Source: Phytobacter ursingii
GTDB lineage: Bacteria; Pseudomonadota; Gammaproteobacteria; Enterobacterales; Enterobacteriaceae
Length of the DNA: 64,000 nt
Assembly: GCA_901456055.1 (NCBI GenBank)
Contig: CABDWT010000017.1
Span: 95,390-159,389 of the forward strand
Direction: 5' to 3'
The translations under genes were made by a program, and so were the position numbers. Below the pieces are notes generated by a model. It searched no databases and was not told the DNA's origin. It saw only the letters and a program-made list of their open reading frames with translations. The stretch's first letter is position 1, and every line of letters starts with the position of its first letter. This document shows positions 48,058 through 56,987 of this stretch, one piece after another.

Positions 48058-48714
48058 TTATTTCACCGTCAGCGATTTCACGCCCTCAATTCGGCATAAA
48101 TCCGCGCCGATATCGTTTATTGGCATACCGGGGCGTAGCGTCAAAACAAGAAATAATTCACTGGTTTTATCCCCCGCCTGGCTGTTTTTCAGAGAACGAA
48201 AGGCAAATTTAACTGACCTTTCCTGTAACGCCGCCAAAACAATGGGCACACTTTCTGGTTTTAGTTTGATCTGCACACCATAATGCTTACTCAAAAAATG
48301 GTGACTTAACTGCCGGAAGACCTCAAGCACAAAGAGCGTCATAAAGGCGCCATAGATGCCAATGGCGTACATTCCGCTGCCGATGACCAAGCCAATGGCT
48401 GATGTCACCCACATCCCTGCCGCTGTAGTGAGCCCCTTGACGATCTGTTTTTGAATAATGATGGTTCCGGCACCCAGAAACCCCACGCCACTGACCACCT
48501 GTGCCGCGACCCTGCTGGGATCGAGGGCGACATGGTTCTCCTGCAAAATATCCTCAAAGCCATATTTGGAGACAATCATAAACAGCGCGCTGCCAATCCC
48601 GACAAGAACATGCGTTCTTAACCCAGCGTCTTTTGCGCGCAACTGACGTTCAAGGCCAATAAGCCCGCCAAGTAACCCCGCCAGTGCAACGCGTAGCAAT
48701 AAATCAGTCACCAT
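48058..48714 (-). CDS. MgtC/SapB-family membrane protein
   Basis: A 218-residue inner-membrane protein. The first about 140 residues carry four or five helices with GLIGLERQLRAKDAGLRTHVLVG and VVSGVGFLGAGTII (cores GLERQ, GLRTH, GFLGAG), the MgtC/SapB signature. Residues 145-218 form a soluble ACT-like tail. MgtC of Salmonella supports growth in low magnesium and inside macrophages by inhibiting ATP synthase; YhiD of E. coli is the closest sort. AAGGA lies eight bases before the ATG. It is divergent from a TPR gene. Role in this organism is unknown. Confidence 0.88.
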   Translation of the reverse strand: MVTDLLLRVALAGLLGGLIGLERQLRAKDAGLRTHVLVGIGSALFMIVSKYGFEDILQENHVALDPSRVAAQVVSGVGFLGAGTIIIQKQIVKGLTTAAGMWVTSAIGLVIGSGMYAIGIYGAFMTLFVLEVFRQLSHHFLSKHYGVQIKLKPESVPIVLAALQERSVKFAFRSLKNSQAGDKTSELFLVLTLRPGMPINDIGADLCRIEGVKSLTVK

Positions 48715-48881
48715 TTCTCGCTTCCTTATCTATCCTCACGACGATTGCTTTATTCAACCAAAGCACATATCAGCGCGATCGCAAGACAAGTTGCCATGCC
48801 CCCTCAGTTTCCAGGAAATTATCCTTTCTCTTTACTGTTATTCATTTTACTGTCGGGAATGACATCAATCTGATTGAAAAT

Positions 48882-49376
48882 ATGAAAACAGAACCTATGG
48901 AAAAGAATCTGCAGACGGCCATTGCTTTGCGTAAAGCAGGCGAATATGAAAAAAGCCGTGAATTACTTGAAGACCTTATCAATCATGCAGAATTAAAAGC
49001 ACGCGCCCTGCTTAATATTGCCTGGTCCTGGGACAACCAGGGCGCGGAAGACAAAGCGGAAATATATTATCAAGCCGCTTTAGAGGCAGGTCTTGAAGGA
49101 GAAGACAAGTTTGAAGCGTTATTTGGCCTCGCCTGTACTTATCGGTGTCTCGGGAAATACACCTTAGCCAAAGCGCGTTTTACCGAAATACGGGCAGCCT
49201 GGCCAGAGGCAACGGAGATTATCCCCTTTTATGCCCTATGCCTGCATAATCTTGGCGAAAGTGATAAGGCGATGTCGGTGATGCTGGAATTTGTTGCACG
49301 GCACCCGCCGACAGAGAATATTAAACGTTATCAAAAAGCCTTGCACTATTACGCCCGGAACCTTACCGGTGCGTAA
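48882..49376 (+). CDS. TPR-repeat protein
   Basis: A 164-residue soluble protein of paired helices. At least three tetratricopeptide-like units are visible: about 8-40 (AIALRKAGEYEKSRELLEDL), 41-75 (ALLNIAWSWDNQGAEDKAEIYY) and 83-115 (LFGLACTYRCLGKYTLAKARF), plus a fourth, weaker. TPR proteins bind other proteins. The start is uncertain: 48882 and 48897 are both possible, and neither has a good ribosome site. The frame continues upstream to 48684, overlapping mgtC's start, without support. Convergent with the DUF1272 gene, stops four bases apart. No function known. Confidence 0.75.
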   Translation: MKTEPMEKNLQTAIALRKAGEYEKSRELLEDLINHAELKARALLNIAWSWDNQGAEDKAEIYYQAALEAGLEGEDKFEALFGLACTYRCLGKYTLAKARFTEIRAAWPEATEIIPFYALCLHNLGESDKAMSVMLEFVARHPPTENIKRYQKALHYYARNLTGA

Positions 49377-49380
49377 GCAG

Positions 49381-49617
49381 CTAAACGCACCCTTGCGGTT
49401 TAAAAATGCGTGTTGTTGATGCGGGGTTGTTCACCAGTTTTGCGGCTGGCCTTTGGGGGCGCCTGACCAGTTCGCCGCCGCAGTTCGGGCAGCGCATCGC
49501 CATTTTCTGTGCGCAATCCTCGCAAAAGGTACATTCAAACGAGCAAATAAGCGCCTGAGCGGAATCAGGGGGAAGATCGGTATTGCAGCATTCGCAGTTG
49601 GGTCTCAGTTCCAGCAT
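49381..49617 (-). CDS. DUF1272 zinc-binding protein
   Basis: A 78-residue protein opening MLELRPNCECCNTDLPPDS with later CSFECTFCEDCA and CPNCGGEL, giving four Cys pairs typical of DUF1272. It should bind one or two zinc ions through CxC-C...CxxC...CxxC motifs. Residues 50-78 are a basic, unstructured tail. It is a common small cytoplasmic protein of unknown role in Proteobacteria. GGAAC lies upstream of the ATG at 49617. It is monocistronic on the minus strand. Confidence 0.88.
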   Translation of the reverse strand: MLELRPNCECCNTDLPPDSAQALICSFECTFCEDCAQKMAMRCPNCGGELVRRPQRPAAKLVNNPASTTRIFKPQGCV

Positions 49618-49735
49618 AACGTGTTCCTTTCAGGTGCGTTATCAACGTCGGGTCTGTTCAGGCTAAGTCAATAACATACCGAAATGAATAAAGCACGATC
49701 GCGGCAAAATAGTACGGCGGGAAATAAAGGGTGTC

Positions 49736-49800
49736 GCCCTGGCAAGAACGAGTACGTCATCCTTGAACTAGCTGAAAGACCGCACAGGTCTTGCCAGGGC
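49736..49800. repeat. 12-bp inverted repeat enclosing 41 bases
   Basis: GCCCTGGCAAGA at 49736-49747 is inverted perfectly as TCTTGCCAGGGC at 49789-49800. Pairing continues outward with mismatches (GTGTC / GCAAC). Either a large RNA hairpin or a protein-binding pair; not followed by T residues, so not a terminator. Confidence 0.6.
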
Positions 49801-49950
49801 AACATGTCCTGCCTTTTCTGGTGTTGGCCTAACAGGCAGAACAGAATTGAGTCTATGCCATTGAAAGGATTAATCAAATAAAAATATATCATTGATCGAC
49901 AAAACCGATCAAAAGATCACTTTTCAATCACCCGCCATATAAGCGACGAA

Positions 49951-49975
49951 CGCCCGGTAGAAAGACTACCGGGCG
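49951..49975. terminator. Terminator of the MHS transporter
   Basis: Perfect stem CGCCCGGTAG / CTACCGGGCG with five-base loop, six bases past the transporter stop. T-tract weak. Confidence 0.7.
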
Positions 49976-49980
49976 AGACA

Positions 49981-51306
49981 TTAACGCTTCAGAGGCAATC
50001 CGGCCGTTTCGCGGGCACGCAGGACCGTCAGGAAGGTAATCAACGCAGCGGCCATCACGTAATACGCCGGAGAGAATTTATCCCCCGTCGAGGTTATCAG
50101 CCAGATGGAGAACCACGGTGTAATACCGCCAAAGAATGCGACAGCAAAATTATAGGCAATTGACAATCCGCCATACCGTACGCTGGTGGGAAAAAGCTCC
50201 GCCATCGCCGCGCTGCAGGCGCCGTCAAAAGCGGCAATAAACGCGCCGAGCATCATCATCGCGAGTACCGCTGAGAAAAAATCACCGTTAGCCATGAGCA
50301 TCATTGCCGGGTAACTCAGCAAGATAAAACCGGCACATCCGGTCAGCATCAACGGCTTGCGGCCATATTTATCGGATAAATAGCCCATAAACGGCACCAG
50401 TACCGCAACCGAAAACAGGCCGATTGTGGTGATGGCATAGGAGTCCAGCTTCGAATAGTGCAGTTCCGTTGAAAGATAACCAGGCATAAAAGTTTGTAGC
50501 GTCCAGTGACCCACCGCTTTGATGACCACAAATCCCACGCAGAAAAGAAGCGCCGCCCAGGCATGTGTTACCGCGGAACGCAGCGGCGTGGCGTCTGTTT
50601 GCCCCTGTTTTTTCGCTTCCAGGAACTCGGGGGAATCTTCCAGTTGCGTACGCAAATAAAGCCCAACCCAACCTAATGGCCCGGCGATAAGGAATGGAAT
50701 TCGCCAGCCCCAGTCATTCATGGCACTTTCGCCCAGAAAAGCCGTCAACAGAAATACCAGCCCGGAACCCGCCACGAATGCCATAAAACCGAAGTTATCT
50801 ATCCAGCAAGTGAAATAACCACGTTTATTAACAGGCGCGTATTCTGCCAGGTAGGTCGTTGCACCGGAGCTTTCACCCCCTGCGGCAAATCCCTGAATGA
50901 GGCGGGTAATCACCAGCAACACGGTGGCAGTGATACCAATCTGGTGATAGGTCGGCAGCAATCCCATCACAAAGGTCGCGCCAGAGGTCAGAAGAATAAC
51001 AGTGGCAAGGACTTTTTGCCGCCCTTTCCGGTCGCCAAGAGAACCAAAAAACAGGCCGCCGAGCGGGCGCATGACAAAACCTGCGCCAAAGACTGCGAAC
51101 GATGACAGGAGCGCCACGCTCGGATTTGCAGCGTGGAAAAATTGTAAGCCGATGATGGCGGCCAGTGTTCCGTAGAGACCGAAATCGAACCATTCAACAA
51201 AATGGCCGACGCCCGTGGCCAGCAGAACTTTACGTAATTTGCGTGACGTAGTGGCATCCTCCGACAAAACCGTCCGTTCGAGCGATTGCTGTGCAGGCTG
51301 TGTCAT
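49981..51306 (-). CDS. MHS-family metabolite:H+ symporter
   Basis: A 441-residue major-facilitator protein with 12 predicted spans. GRKGR-type loop motif (GSLGDRKGRQKV, about 90) and WFDFGLYG (about 39) place it in the metabolite:H+ symporter family with ProP, KgtP and ShiA. Such carriers import carboxylates, betaines or shikimate. Its own promoter region precedes 51306, as a terminator separates it from cybB. It may correspond to the complete form of YdfJ-like carriers, but I could not confirm. Substrate unknown. Confidence 0.87.
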   Translation of the reverse strand: MTQPAQQSLERTVLSEDATTSRKLRKVLLATGVGHFVEWFDFGLYGTLAAIIGLQFFHAANPSVALLSSFAVFGAGFVMRPLGGLFFGSLGDRKGRQKVLATVILLTSGATFVMGLLPTYHQIGITATVLLVITRLIQGFAAGGESSGATTYLAEYAPVNKRGYFTCWIDNFGFMAFVAGSGLVFLLTAFLGESAMNDWGWRIPFLIAGPLGWVGLYLRTQLEDSPEFLEAKKQGQTDATPLRSAVTHAWAALLFCVGFVVIKAVGHWTLQTFMPGYLSTELHYSKLDSYAITTIGLFSVAVLVPFMGYLSDKYGRKPLMLTGCAGFILLSYPAMMLMANGDFFSAVLAMMMLGAFIAAFDGACSAAMAELFPTSVRYGGLSIAYNFAVAFFGGITPWFSIWLITSTGDKFSPAYYVMAAALITFLTVLRARETAGLPLKR

Positions 51307-51459
51307 AGCCCCTCCATGTATGATAGTGTTTCTATAATAGATATACTATCTACACTGACAGTTCGAATTTCGCACAGCAGATAACGCCCAAAATGTGATA
51401 ACCGCCCTGCTTTCTCAGTGAAAAACCAAAGACGATCACATTTCTTTAAGGCAAAAAAT

Positions 51460-51482
51460 AAGCCCCGCACCAGGCGAGGCTT
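51460..51482 (-). terminator. Terminator of cybB
   Basis: AAGCCTCGC / GCGGGGCTT on the minus strand (one G-T pair), then TTATTTTTTG; 40 bases past the cybB stop. Confidence 0.8.
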
Positions 51483-51521
51483 AAAAATAACGGCAAGGTA
51501 ACACCGCTATCGCATTTATAT

Positions 51522-52052
51522 TTATACACGTTTCTTCGGCATCATGCGCAATAACGTATTGTCTTTGAAGAAATAATGGTGTGCGAGCGCGGCCAAAGCA
51601 TGCAGAGCGATGACATAATAACCAAGCATGGCCAACGTCTCATGATATTCCTTAAGCGTATCCACCAGATCAAAGTTGGCTTCTGCCGCGTGCGGCATCG
51701 GCAAACCGAAGGCTATCCAGTTACCACCGCGGTTATACATCATTAACACGCCCAGAATCGGCAGCGCGATAAACAGCAGATAAATGATCAGATGACCCAG
51801 ATGCGCCAGGCCGGTCAGTGCGGGCGACGGTTTCGGCACGATGGGCGGGGTCGGACTCTTAAGACGAATCAACAGGCGTGCAACCATCAATATCAAAATG
51901 GTGATACCGCAGGAGACATGGACAATATTGAAAGAGGAACGCCAGTCTCGCGGCGCAAAACCACGAAACTCCATGGCGCAATACGTCACAATGACCAGAA
52001 GAAACACCAGCCAGTGGATAGCTATCTGAAGCCCGGAATAGTTGTTGCGCAT
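51522..52052 (-). CDS. cybB: Cytochrome b561
   Basis: A 176-residue di-heme membrane protein, same length and sequence type as E. coli CybB. Four spans with paired His: IAIHWLVF (His13), NIVHVSCGI (about 46), and two in the last helices (YYVIALHALAALAHHYFF). It moves electrons from quinol or superoxide across the inner membrane. AGGA lies seven bases before the ATG at 52052. Order cybB-gapC-aldA-ydcF is the E. coli one, with a hydrolase gene inserted. Confidence 0.94.
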   Translation of the reverse strand: MRNNYSGLQIAIHWLVFLLVIVTYCAMEFRGFAPRDWRSSFNIVHVSCGITILILMVARLLIRLKSPTPPIVPKPSPALTGLAHLGHLIIYLLFIALPILGVLMMYNRGGNWIAFGLPMPHAAEANFDLVDTLKEYHETLAMLGYYVIALHALAALAHHYFFKDNTLLRMMPKKRV

Positions 52053-52234
52053 ATGAAAATCCTGAAACGAAACAGAAGTAAAGCCAACATACCGAGCTTT
52101 TCTTAAAAATTCATTAACTTTTCTTTATCAATTATCAATCGGTTACGCCTGGATGAGAAGCTGTCATTTGCCGTTGTCTGTAACCCAGGCTATGCCTGGT
52201 GAAGTGAATTTTTTGAACCCGATGGAGAAGAGTG

Positions 52235-53236
52235 ATGAGTAAAATTGGCATTAATGGTTTCGGGCGTATTGGCCGTCTGGTATTACGCCGTTTGCTCGAA
52301 GTGGGCAGCGATGCGCAAGTTGTGGCTATCAACGACCTGACCTCCCCCAAAGTACTGGCTTATTTGTTAAAGCACGACTCAAACTATGGCCCGTTCCCCT
52401 GGAGCGTGGACTTCACGGAAGATTCGTTGATCGTTGACGGTAAAAAAATCACCGTGTATGCGGAAAAAGAGGCGAAACACATCCCATGGCGTAGCGCTGG
52501 TGCCGACGTCATCGTGGAGTGTACCGGTTTCTATACCTCCAGCGAAAAATCACAGGCACATTTGGACGCCGGCGCGAAAAAAGTGTTGATCTCTGCCCCT
52601 GCCGGCGAGATGAAAACCATCGTGTTTAACGTCAATGACGACACGATTACACCGCAAGACACCATTATTTCGGTCGCCTCCTGTACCACCAACTGCCTTG
52701 CCCCAATGGCAAAAGCGCTGCATGACAGCTTTGGCATTAAGGTCGGCACGATGACCACTATCCATGCCTATACAGGTACGCAGGCCCTGGTTGATGGGCC
52801 ACGCGGGAAGGATCTTCGCGCCTCACGCGCCGCGGCGGAAAACATTATTCCGCATACGACAGGCGCAGCCAAAGCGATTGGTCTGGTGATACCCGACCTG
52901 AGCGGTAAGCTGAAAGGCCATGCCCAGCGTGTGCCGGTGAAAACCGGTTCCGTCACTGAACTCGTCTCCGTTCTCGGCAAAAAAGTGACGGCAGATGAAG
53001 TGAATCAGGCGCTGAAAAAAGCCACTGAAAATAATGAGTCTTTCGGCTATACCGACGAAGAAATTGTCTCTTCTGACGTCATTGGTAGCCATTTCGGTTC
53101 GGTGTTTGACGCCACGCAAACTGAAATCACCGAGGTTGGCGATCTACAATTAGTCAAAACCGTCTCCTGGTACGATAACGAATATGGCTTCGTTACTCAG
53201 CTGGTTCGCGTGCTTGAAAAATATCGCCAACTCTAA
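52235..53236 (+). CDS. gapC: Glyceraldehyde-3-phosphate dehydrogenase GapC
   Basis: A 333-residue NAD-dependent GAPDH. NAD-binding [15 protein letters not shown] at residues 5-19, catalytic Cys150 in [10 protein letters not shown] and His177 are intact. In E. coli K-12 gapC next to cybB is broken by stops; here it reads through at full length. GapC is a second, non-GapA enzyme whose role (exported or glycolytic) is debated. GGAG lies nine bases before ATG 52235; the GTG just before it is not needed. A terminator follows at 53245. Confidence 0.93.
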   Translation: MSKIGINGFGRIGRLVLRRLLEVGSDAQVVAINDLTSPKVLAYLLKHDSNYGPFPWSVDFTEDSLIVDGKKITVYAEKEAKHIPWRSAGADVIVECTGFYTSSEKSQAHLDAGAKKVLISAPAGEMKTIVFNVNDDTITPQDTIISVASCTTNCLAPMAKALHDSFGIKVGTMTTIHAYTGTQALVDGPRGKDLRASRAAAENIIPHTTGAAKAIGLVIPDLSGKLKGHAQRVPVKTGSVTELVSVLGKKVTADEVNQALKKATENNESFGYTDEEIVSSDVIGSHFGSVFDATQTEITEVGDLQLVKTVSWYDNEYGFVTQLVRVLEKYRQL

Positions 53237-53244
53237 GTTATGAA

Positions 53245-53269
53245 GCGGGTGGTTTTGCCACTCGCTTTT
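53245..53269 (+). terminator. Terminator of gapC
   Basis: GCGGGTGG / CCACTCGC with one G-T pair and a loop of about five bases, followed by TTTT; nine bases past the gapC stop. Confidence 0.75.
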
Positions 53270-53339
53270 CCCACCCCGACCACACTTTCTGGCTGATGCC
53301 TGTGATATAAACCACCGTTTCAATTTGTGGAGATACGGC

Positions 53340-54266
53340 GTGAAGCACATCAGTACGCAAGAGTTAGTTGACCTTATGCACGATGCAGTGGCCCGTTCGA
53401 CGACATTCCCCGTCTGGCCGCAGGGAGAAGCACCCGGCGCCATTGCCAGCCCGGTGGTCTTCCAACTGGAAGAAAAACATACTGGCCCCTCCGCGTTTGA
53501 CCGCTCTGTGACGGGCGTTCGTTCGCCACAAATCACCGTTTACGCGCCACAAAAACCCAATGGGGTCGGTATCCTGGTAACGCCTGGCGGCTCGTACCGC
53601 CGCGTGGTACTCGATAAAGAAGGCAGTGCGCTGGCGCCATTCTTCACTGACAGAGGTTACACGTTATTTGTCATGACCTATCGCCTGCCGGGTGATGGTC
53701 ATACCGAAGGCGCCAACGCCCCGCTCGCCGATGTTCAGCGCGCTATGCGAACCCTGCGGGCACGGGCGCGGGAATGGCAACTTGACCCGGATCGTCTGGG
53801 CGTAATGGGGTTTTCCGCAGGGGGGCACGCTGCCGCCAGCCTGGGCACACGCTATGCTGAAAAGGTCTATCCGGTGCGGGATGATATCGATGGTCTGAGC
53901 GCCCGCCCGGCTTTTATGGCACTGGTTTACCCGGTGATCACCATGCGGGAAGAGATTGACCATCCGGGTTCTCGCCATGAACTCATTGGCGATACGCCTG
54001 CGGAACAACAGATTCATCATTACTCATTAGAGGAACGTGCGGACAGCGGTACACCGCCGACCTTTTTACTTCATGCGGTAGATGACCCGGCTGTAAAGGT
54101 AGAAAACAGCGTGGTGATGTTTACCGCGCTGCGTCGTCTTGGCGTGCCGGTGGAGATGCATCTTTTCGAACAAGGCGCACATGGCTTTGGTATCCGTGAT
54201 GCACAGGGATTACCCGCCGCAGTCTGGCCGGATCTGATGATGAACTGGATTGAAACGAAGGTGTGA
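53340..54266 (+). CDS. Alpha/beta hydrolase
   Basis: A 308-residue cytoplasmic hydrolase from the GTG at 53340, which has GGAG seven bases upstream. Marks: the oxyanion turn TPGGSYRR (about 83), nucleophile elbow GFSAGGHAAA (about 160), acid region VDDPAVKVENS (about 250) and catalytic His in GAHGFG (about 286). The family (acetyl xylan esterase, BD-FAE-like) cleaves acetyl or feruloyl esters. No signal peptide. It sits between gapC and aldA and is absent there in E. coli K-12. Substrate unknown. A REP element follows. Confidence 0.88.
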   Translation: MKHISTQELVDLMHDAVARSTTFPVWPQGEAPGAIASPVVFQLEEKHTGPSAFDRSVTGVRSPQITVYAPQKPNGVGILVTPGGSYRRVVLDKEGSALAPFFTDRGYTLFVMTYRLPGDGHTEGANAPLADVQRAMRTLRARAREWQLDPDRLGVMGFSAGGHAAASLGTRYAEKVYPVRDDIDGLSARPAFMALVYPVITMREEIDHPGSRHELIGDTPAEQQIHHYSLEERADSGTPPTFLLHAVDDPAVKVENSVVMFTALRRLGVPVEMHLFEQGAHGFGIRDAQGLPAAVWPDLMMNWIETKV

Positions 54267-54277
54267 GTCGTGGATGA

Positions 54278-54313
54278 CCCGGATGCGGCGGTAAACCGCC
54301 TTATCCGGGCTAC
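54278..54313. repeat. REP element
   Basis: CCCGGATGCGGCGG, TAAA, CCGCCTTATCCGGGCTAC: the standard REP (palindromic unit) with an imperfect stem, between convergent hydrolase and aldA ends. Confidence 0.85.
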
Positions 54314-54336
54314 GAAACGCCATCGGGAATGTCCCG

Positions 54337-55776
54337 TTATGCCTGCAGATAAACCATCTGGGTTTGCAGGTACTCTTCGAGGCCATGACGGCCATCGGCA
54401 CCGCCAATCCCTGACTTGCGCCAGCCTGCATGGAAGCCCTGCATCGCTTCGAAGTTCTCACGGTTGATATAGGTTTCGCCGAATTTCAGCCCTTTAATGG
54501 CTTTCATCGCGGTATTCAGGTTTTGCGTATAGACCGATGACGTCAGGCCATAATCGCTGTCATTGGCCATCGCCAGCGCCTCTTCCAGCGTATCGAACGC
54601 CACAACCGGCAGCACCGGACCAAAGGTCTCTTCATGCATGATGGACATCTCCTGGCGCACATCCAGCAGCAGCGTCGGCGGGTAGAAATAGCCTTTGCCC
54701 TCTACTGCTTTACCGCCCAGCACCACGCGCGCGCCTTCCGCCACCGCGCGAGCGACTTTGGACGCCACGCGTTCAAGGGCGGCTGCGTTGATCAGTGGCC
54801 CCATCGCAATATCGTTACGCTGGCCCGGATCGCCAAATTGCACCACTTTCATCGCCTCGCCCAGCCGATTAACAAAACGGTCGTAAATGCCTTTCTGCAC
54901 GTAGACACGTTCGGCACAGTTACAGACCTGCCCGGTGTTGATTACGCGGGAGTCGACGATCGCTTTCACCGCCAGTTCCATGTCGGCGTCATCAAGCACG
55001 ATAGCCGGGGCTTTACCGCCCAGTTCGAGACACACTTTGGTGATATTTTTCGCCGCCGCGGCCATGATTTTCTCACCCGCCGCCACGCTGCCTGTCATGC
55101 TGACCATCGCCACTTTCGGGTTGCCCGCCAGCTCCTGTCCTACGGTTTCCCCCCGGCCCAGTACCAGGTTAAAGACCCCTTTAGGCAATCCGACATCATG
55201 CACTATCTGTGCGAAAGCAATAGCGTTATTGGGGGTAAATTCACTCGGTTTGATGACAATGGTATTGCCGGTAATCAGCGCTGGCGCCAGTTTGCGGGCA
55301 ATCAGGAAGAACGGGAAGTTCCACGGCAGGATCCCGGTGGTAACGCCCAGCGGACGCTTAAAGACGAAGATATTTTCGCCCGGACGGTCGCTTTGCAAGA
55401 TCTCGCCTTCATAGCGACGCGCCCACTCTGACATGTAATCGATATAGTCGGCAGTGAAATTAACTTCCACGTCGGCCAATTGCTGGATTTTCCCGCCTTC
55501 GGCAACAATCAGCGCACTGATTTCACTCGCTCTGGCACGTATACCGGCGGCGATTTTACGTAACCATCCGGCACGTTCGATGGCGGGTAAGGCTTCCCAT
55601 GCAGGCTGCGCTTTATCAGCAGCATCAATCGCTTTACGCGCATCTTCTGCGGTCCCGTCCGGAATGCGCGAAAGCAACTCCTCAGTTGCCGGGTTGGTGA
55701 CATCAATCCAGGCATCGCCCTGCCAGGTAACAAATTGCCCATCGATATACATAGGGTGCTGTACGGGTGCTGTCAT
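54337..55776 (-). CDS. aldA: Aldehyde dehydrogenase A (lactaldehyde/glycolaldehyde)
   Basis: A 479-residue NAD-dependent aldehyde dehydrogenase, the E. coli AldA length. It oxidises L-lactaldehyde to lactate in fucose and rhamnose use, and glycolaldehyde. Marks: SMTGSVAAGEKIM (about 230), ELGGKAPAIVLDDAD (about 252) and catalytic Cys in NTGQVCNCAERVY (about 286). The ATG at 55776 has AGGAG six bases upstream; the 11-residue longer frame is not used. A CRP-like site lies about 100 bases upstream, in line with known control by CRP and ArcA in E. coli. Confidence 0.95.
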   Translation of the reverse strand: MTAPVQHPMYIDGQFVTWQGDAWIDVTNPATEELLSRIPDGTAEDARKAIDAADKAQPAWEALPAIERAGWLRKIAAGIRARASEISALIVAEGGKIQQLADVEVNFTADYIDYMSEWARRYEGEILQSDRPGENIFVFKRPLGVTTGILPWNFPFFLIARKLAPALITGNTIVIKPSEFTPNNAIAFAQIVHDVGLPKGVFNLVLGRGETVGQELAGNPKVAMVSMTGSVAAGEKIMAAAAKNITKVCLELGGKAPAIVLDDADMELAVKAIVDSRVINTGQVCNCAERVYVQKGIYDRFVNRLGEAMKVVQFGDPGQRNDIAMGPLINAAALERVASKVARAVAEGARVVLGGKAVEGKGYFYPPTLLLDVRQEMSIMHEETFGPVLPVVAFDTLEEALAMANDSDYGLTSSVYTQNLNTAMKAIKGLKFGETYINRENFEAMQGFHAGWRKSGIGGADGRHGLEEYLQTQMVYLQA

Positions 55777-55871
55777 GACCTGCTCCTGTAATGACATTGT
55801 TTTTAACAAGTGAACTCATTGTTAAAAATCTACAAGTGCACGGCTTGTTTCCCAGGAGAGAGAGTGAGTTT

Positions 55872-55887
55872 TGTGAGTTAACTCATA
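55872..55887. promoter_or_regulatory. CRP-like site upstream of aldA
   Basis: TGTGA, six bases (GTTAAC), TCATA, against the CRP consensus TGTGA-N6-TCACA; one mismatch. It contains the perfect palindrome TGAGTTAACTCA. It is centred about 104 bases upstream of the aldA start. Confidence 0.5.
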
Positions 55888-55974
55888 AAAGAAAAGCATA
55901 AACACAACAATGAAATAACATTAAACCAACATTGACTGCCCGTTTGCGCCAGCGCCGCCGCAAACGGGCATTGC

Positions 55975-56772
55975 TTAAACCAGCGAACGATGGCGCAGCG
56001 TTTCGTAAAGCACCTCATCAGCCGAAAGAACCTGCCATGCCTGCTCAACCGACGGGGGAAAATCAACGTGAACAATAAAATCGCGTCCTGCCGGGCCATA
56101 GCCCTTCGCGTCGTCTCTTAAGCGCGGCACTTCACCCAAAATCAGGGATAAATAACGATCAACCGGCCACATTCCCTCTTTCGGAGATAAAAAAGCCAGA
56201 CCATCAGGGGTATTAATCAGTTCAGGGGGGGACTCTGAATAACTCAACCAGTGGGGGGCATTGGCACAGCCCTGGCTCGCGCGGGCAAATGTCGCCATCG
56301 TTCTGCGTTGCAGGGCGGGATCTTGCACAATCAATGCGGTTTTGACGTTCATGCTGTGCGATAACATCATGTCAATCGAGAATCGGGCATTTTCGCCACA
56401 ATTTGTCGACTGTTTTTCGACAACCATATTTTTGCGCTTAACCTTCCAGAATTTCTCTGCGATGTCCGCAATGATTTCCGCTTCTTTACGCCCCGTAGTG
56501 GGAATTAAATTGTACGCAGAGTGCCGGGAAACCGCGGCGTAAAGGAATGGCGTGGAATGCCCAATACCGCCACTAATGATCAAGGGAACATGCTGGCCCG
56601 ACGCGATGGCACAGGCTGCATCAATCACCGGAATAACCGAGTGGCCTGGGATAATCACCGCATCGACGTGGGCTGGCGCTGGTTTACTGGCAAAGTCATT
56701 TTGTGCCAGCCACTGACCCAGCGTATTCGCAGCCGCAAGCGTCGGTTCAGGTAAGCAGGGAAAAAGCGTCAT
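55975..56772 (-). CDS. ydcF: DUF218-family protein YdcF
   Basis: A 265-residue cytoplasmic protein matching E. coli YdcF (266). The DUF218/ElyC fold shows ISGGIGHST (about 68), ENARFS (about 130) and a GRDFIVHVDFPPSVE block near the C-terminus. E. coli YdcF binds S-adenosylmethionine but has no proven reaction. It follows aldA upstream on the same strand, as in E. coli, with 198 bases between. Start at 56772 agrees with family length; GAGGG lies eight bases before it. Confidence 0.93.
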   Translation of the reverse strand: MTLFPCLPEPTLAAANTLGQWLAQNDFASKPAPAHVDAVIIPGHSVIPVIDAACAIASGQHVPLIISGGIGHSTPFLYAAVSRHSAYNLIPTTGRKEAEIIADIAEKFWKVKRKNMVVEKQSTNCGENARFSIDMMLSHSMNVKTALIVQDPALQRRTMATFARASQGCANAPHWLSYSESPPELINTPDGLAFLSPKEGMWPVDRYLSLILGEVPRLRDDAKGYGPAGRDFIVHVDFPPSVEQAWQVLSADEVLYETLRHRSLV

Positions 56773-56955
56773 AGAAAGAGCCCTCCTTTTTTAAGCTTCA
56801 GTACAGCTTAGTGAAGCGTGACTACAGCGTAAAGCCCCGTCAAAGCCCGTCTATTATGCAGGGCTAAACATAGCTGTTGCCATCTTTACACGCTCTCCTA
56901 CAAAACCTGTGCTTTCTAATACACTTGAAATATTCAGGCAGCGAACGATAGACTC

Positions 56956-56969
56956 GTTAGATATCTAAC
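56956..56969. promoter_or_regulatory. Perfect palindrome, probable MarR operator
   Basis: GTTAGATATCTAAC, a perfect 14-base palindrome 18 bases before the marR start. It resembles the SlyA/MarR box TTAGCAAGCTAA. TTGAAA at 56925 and GATAGA at 56947, 16 bases apart, could be the promoter, placing the start site inside the palindrome, as for a repressor. Confidence 0.7.
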
Positions 56970-56987
56970 TAATCATCAGAAAACGAT

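Larger units (their letters stand above)
49618..49980. other. Spacer with inverted repeats
   Basis: This spacer carries the 12-base inverted repeat listed at 49736-49800, a second one TTGATCG...CGATCAA at about 49891-49911, and the terminator of the MHS transporter. No gene with a ribosome site was found. Confidence 0.4.

Noticed and set aside
49736-49850. Integron attC-like site
   Set aside because: The inverted arms and a nearby GCCTAAC resemble attC pieces, but the paired R'' and R' core sites are not in the right order or spacing and no integrase is present.
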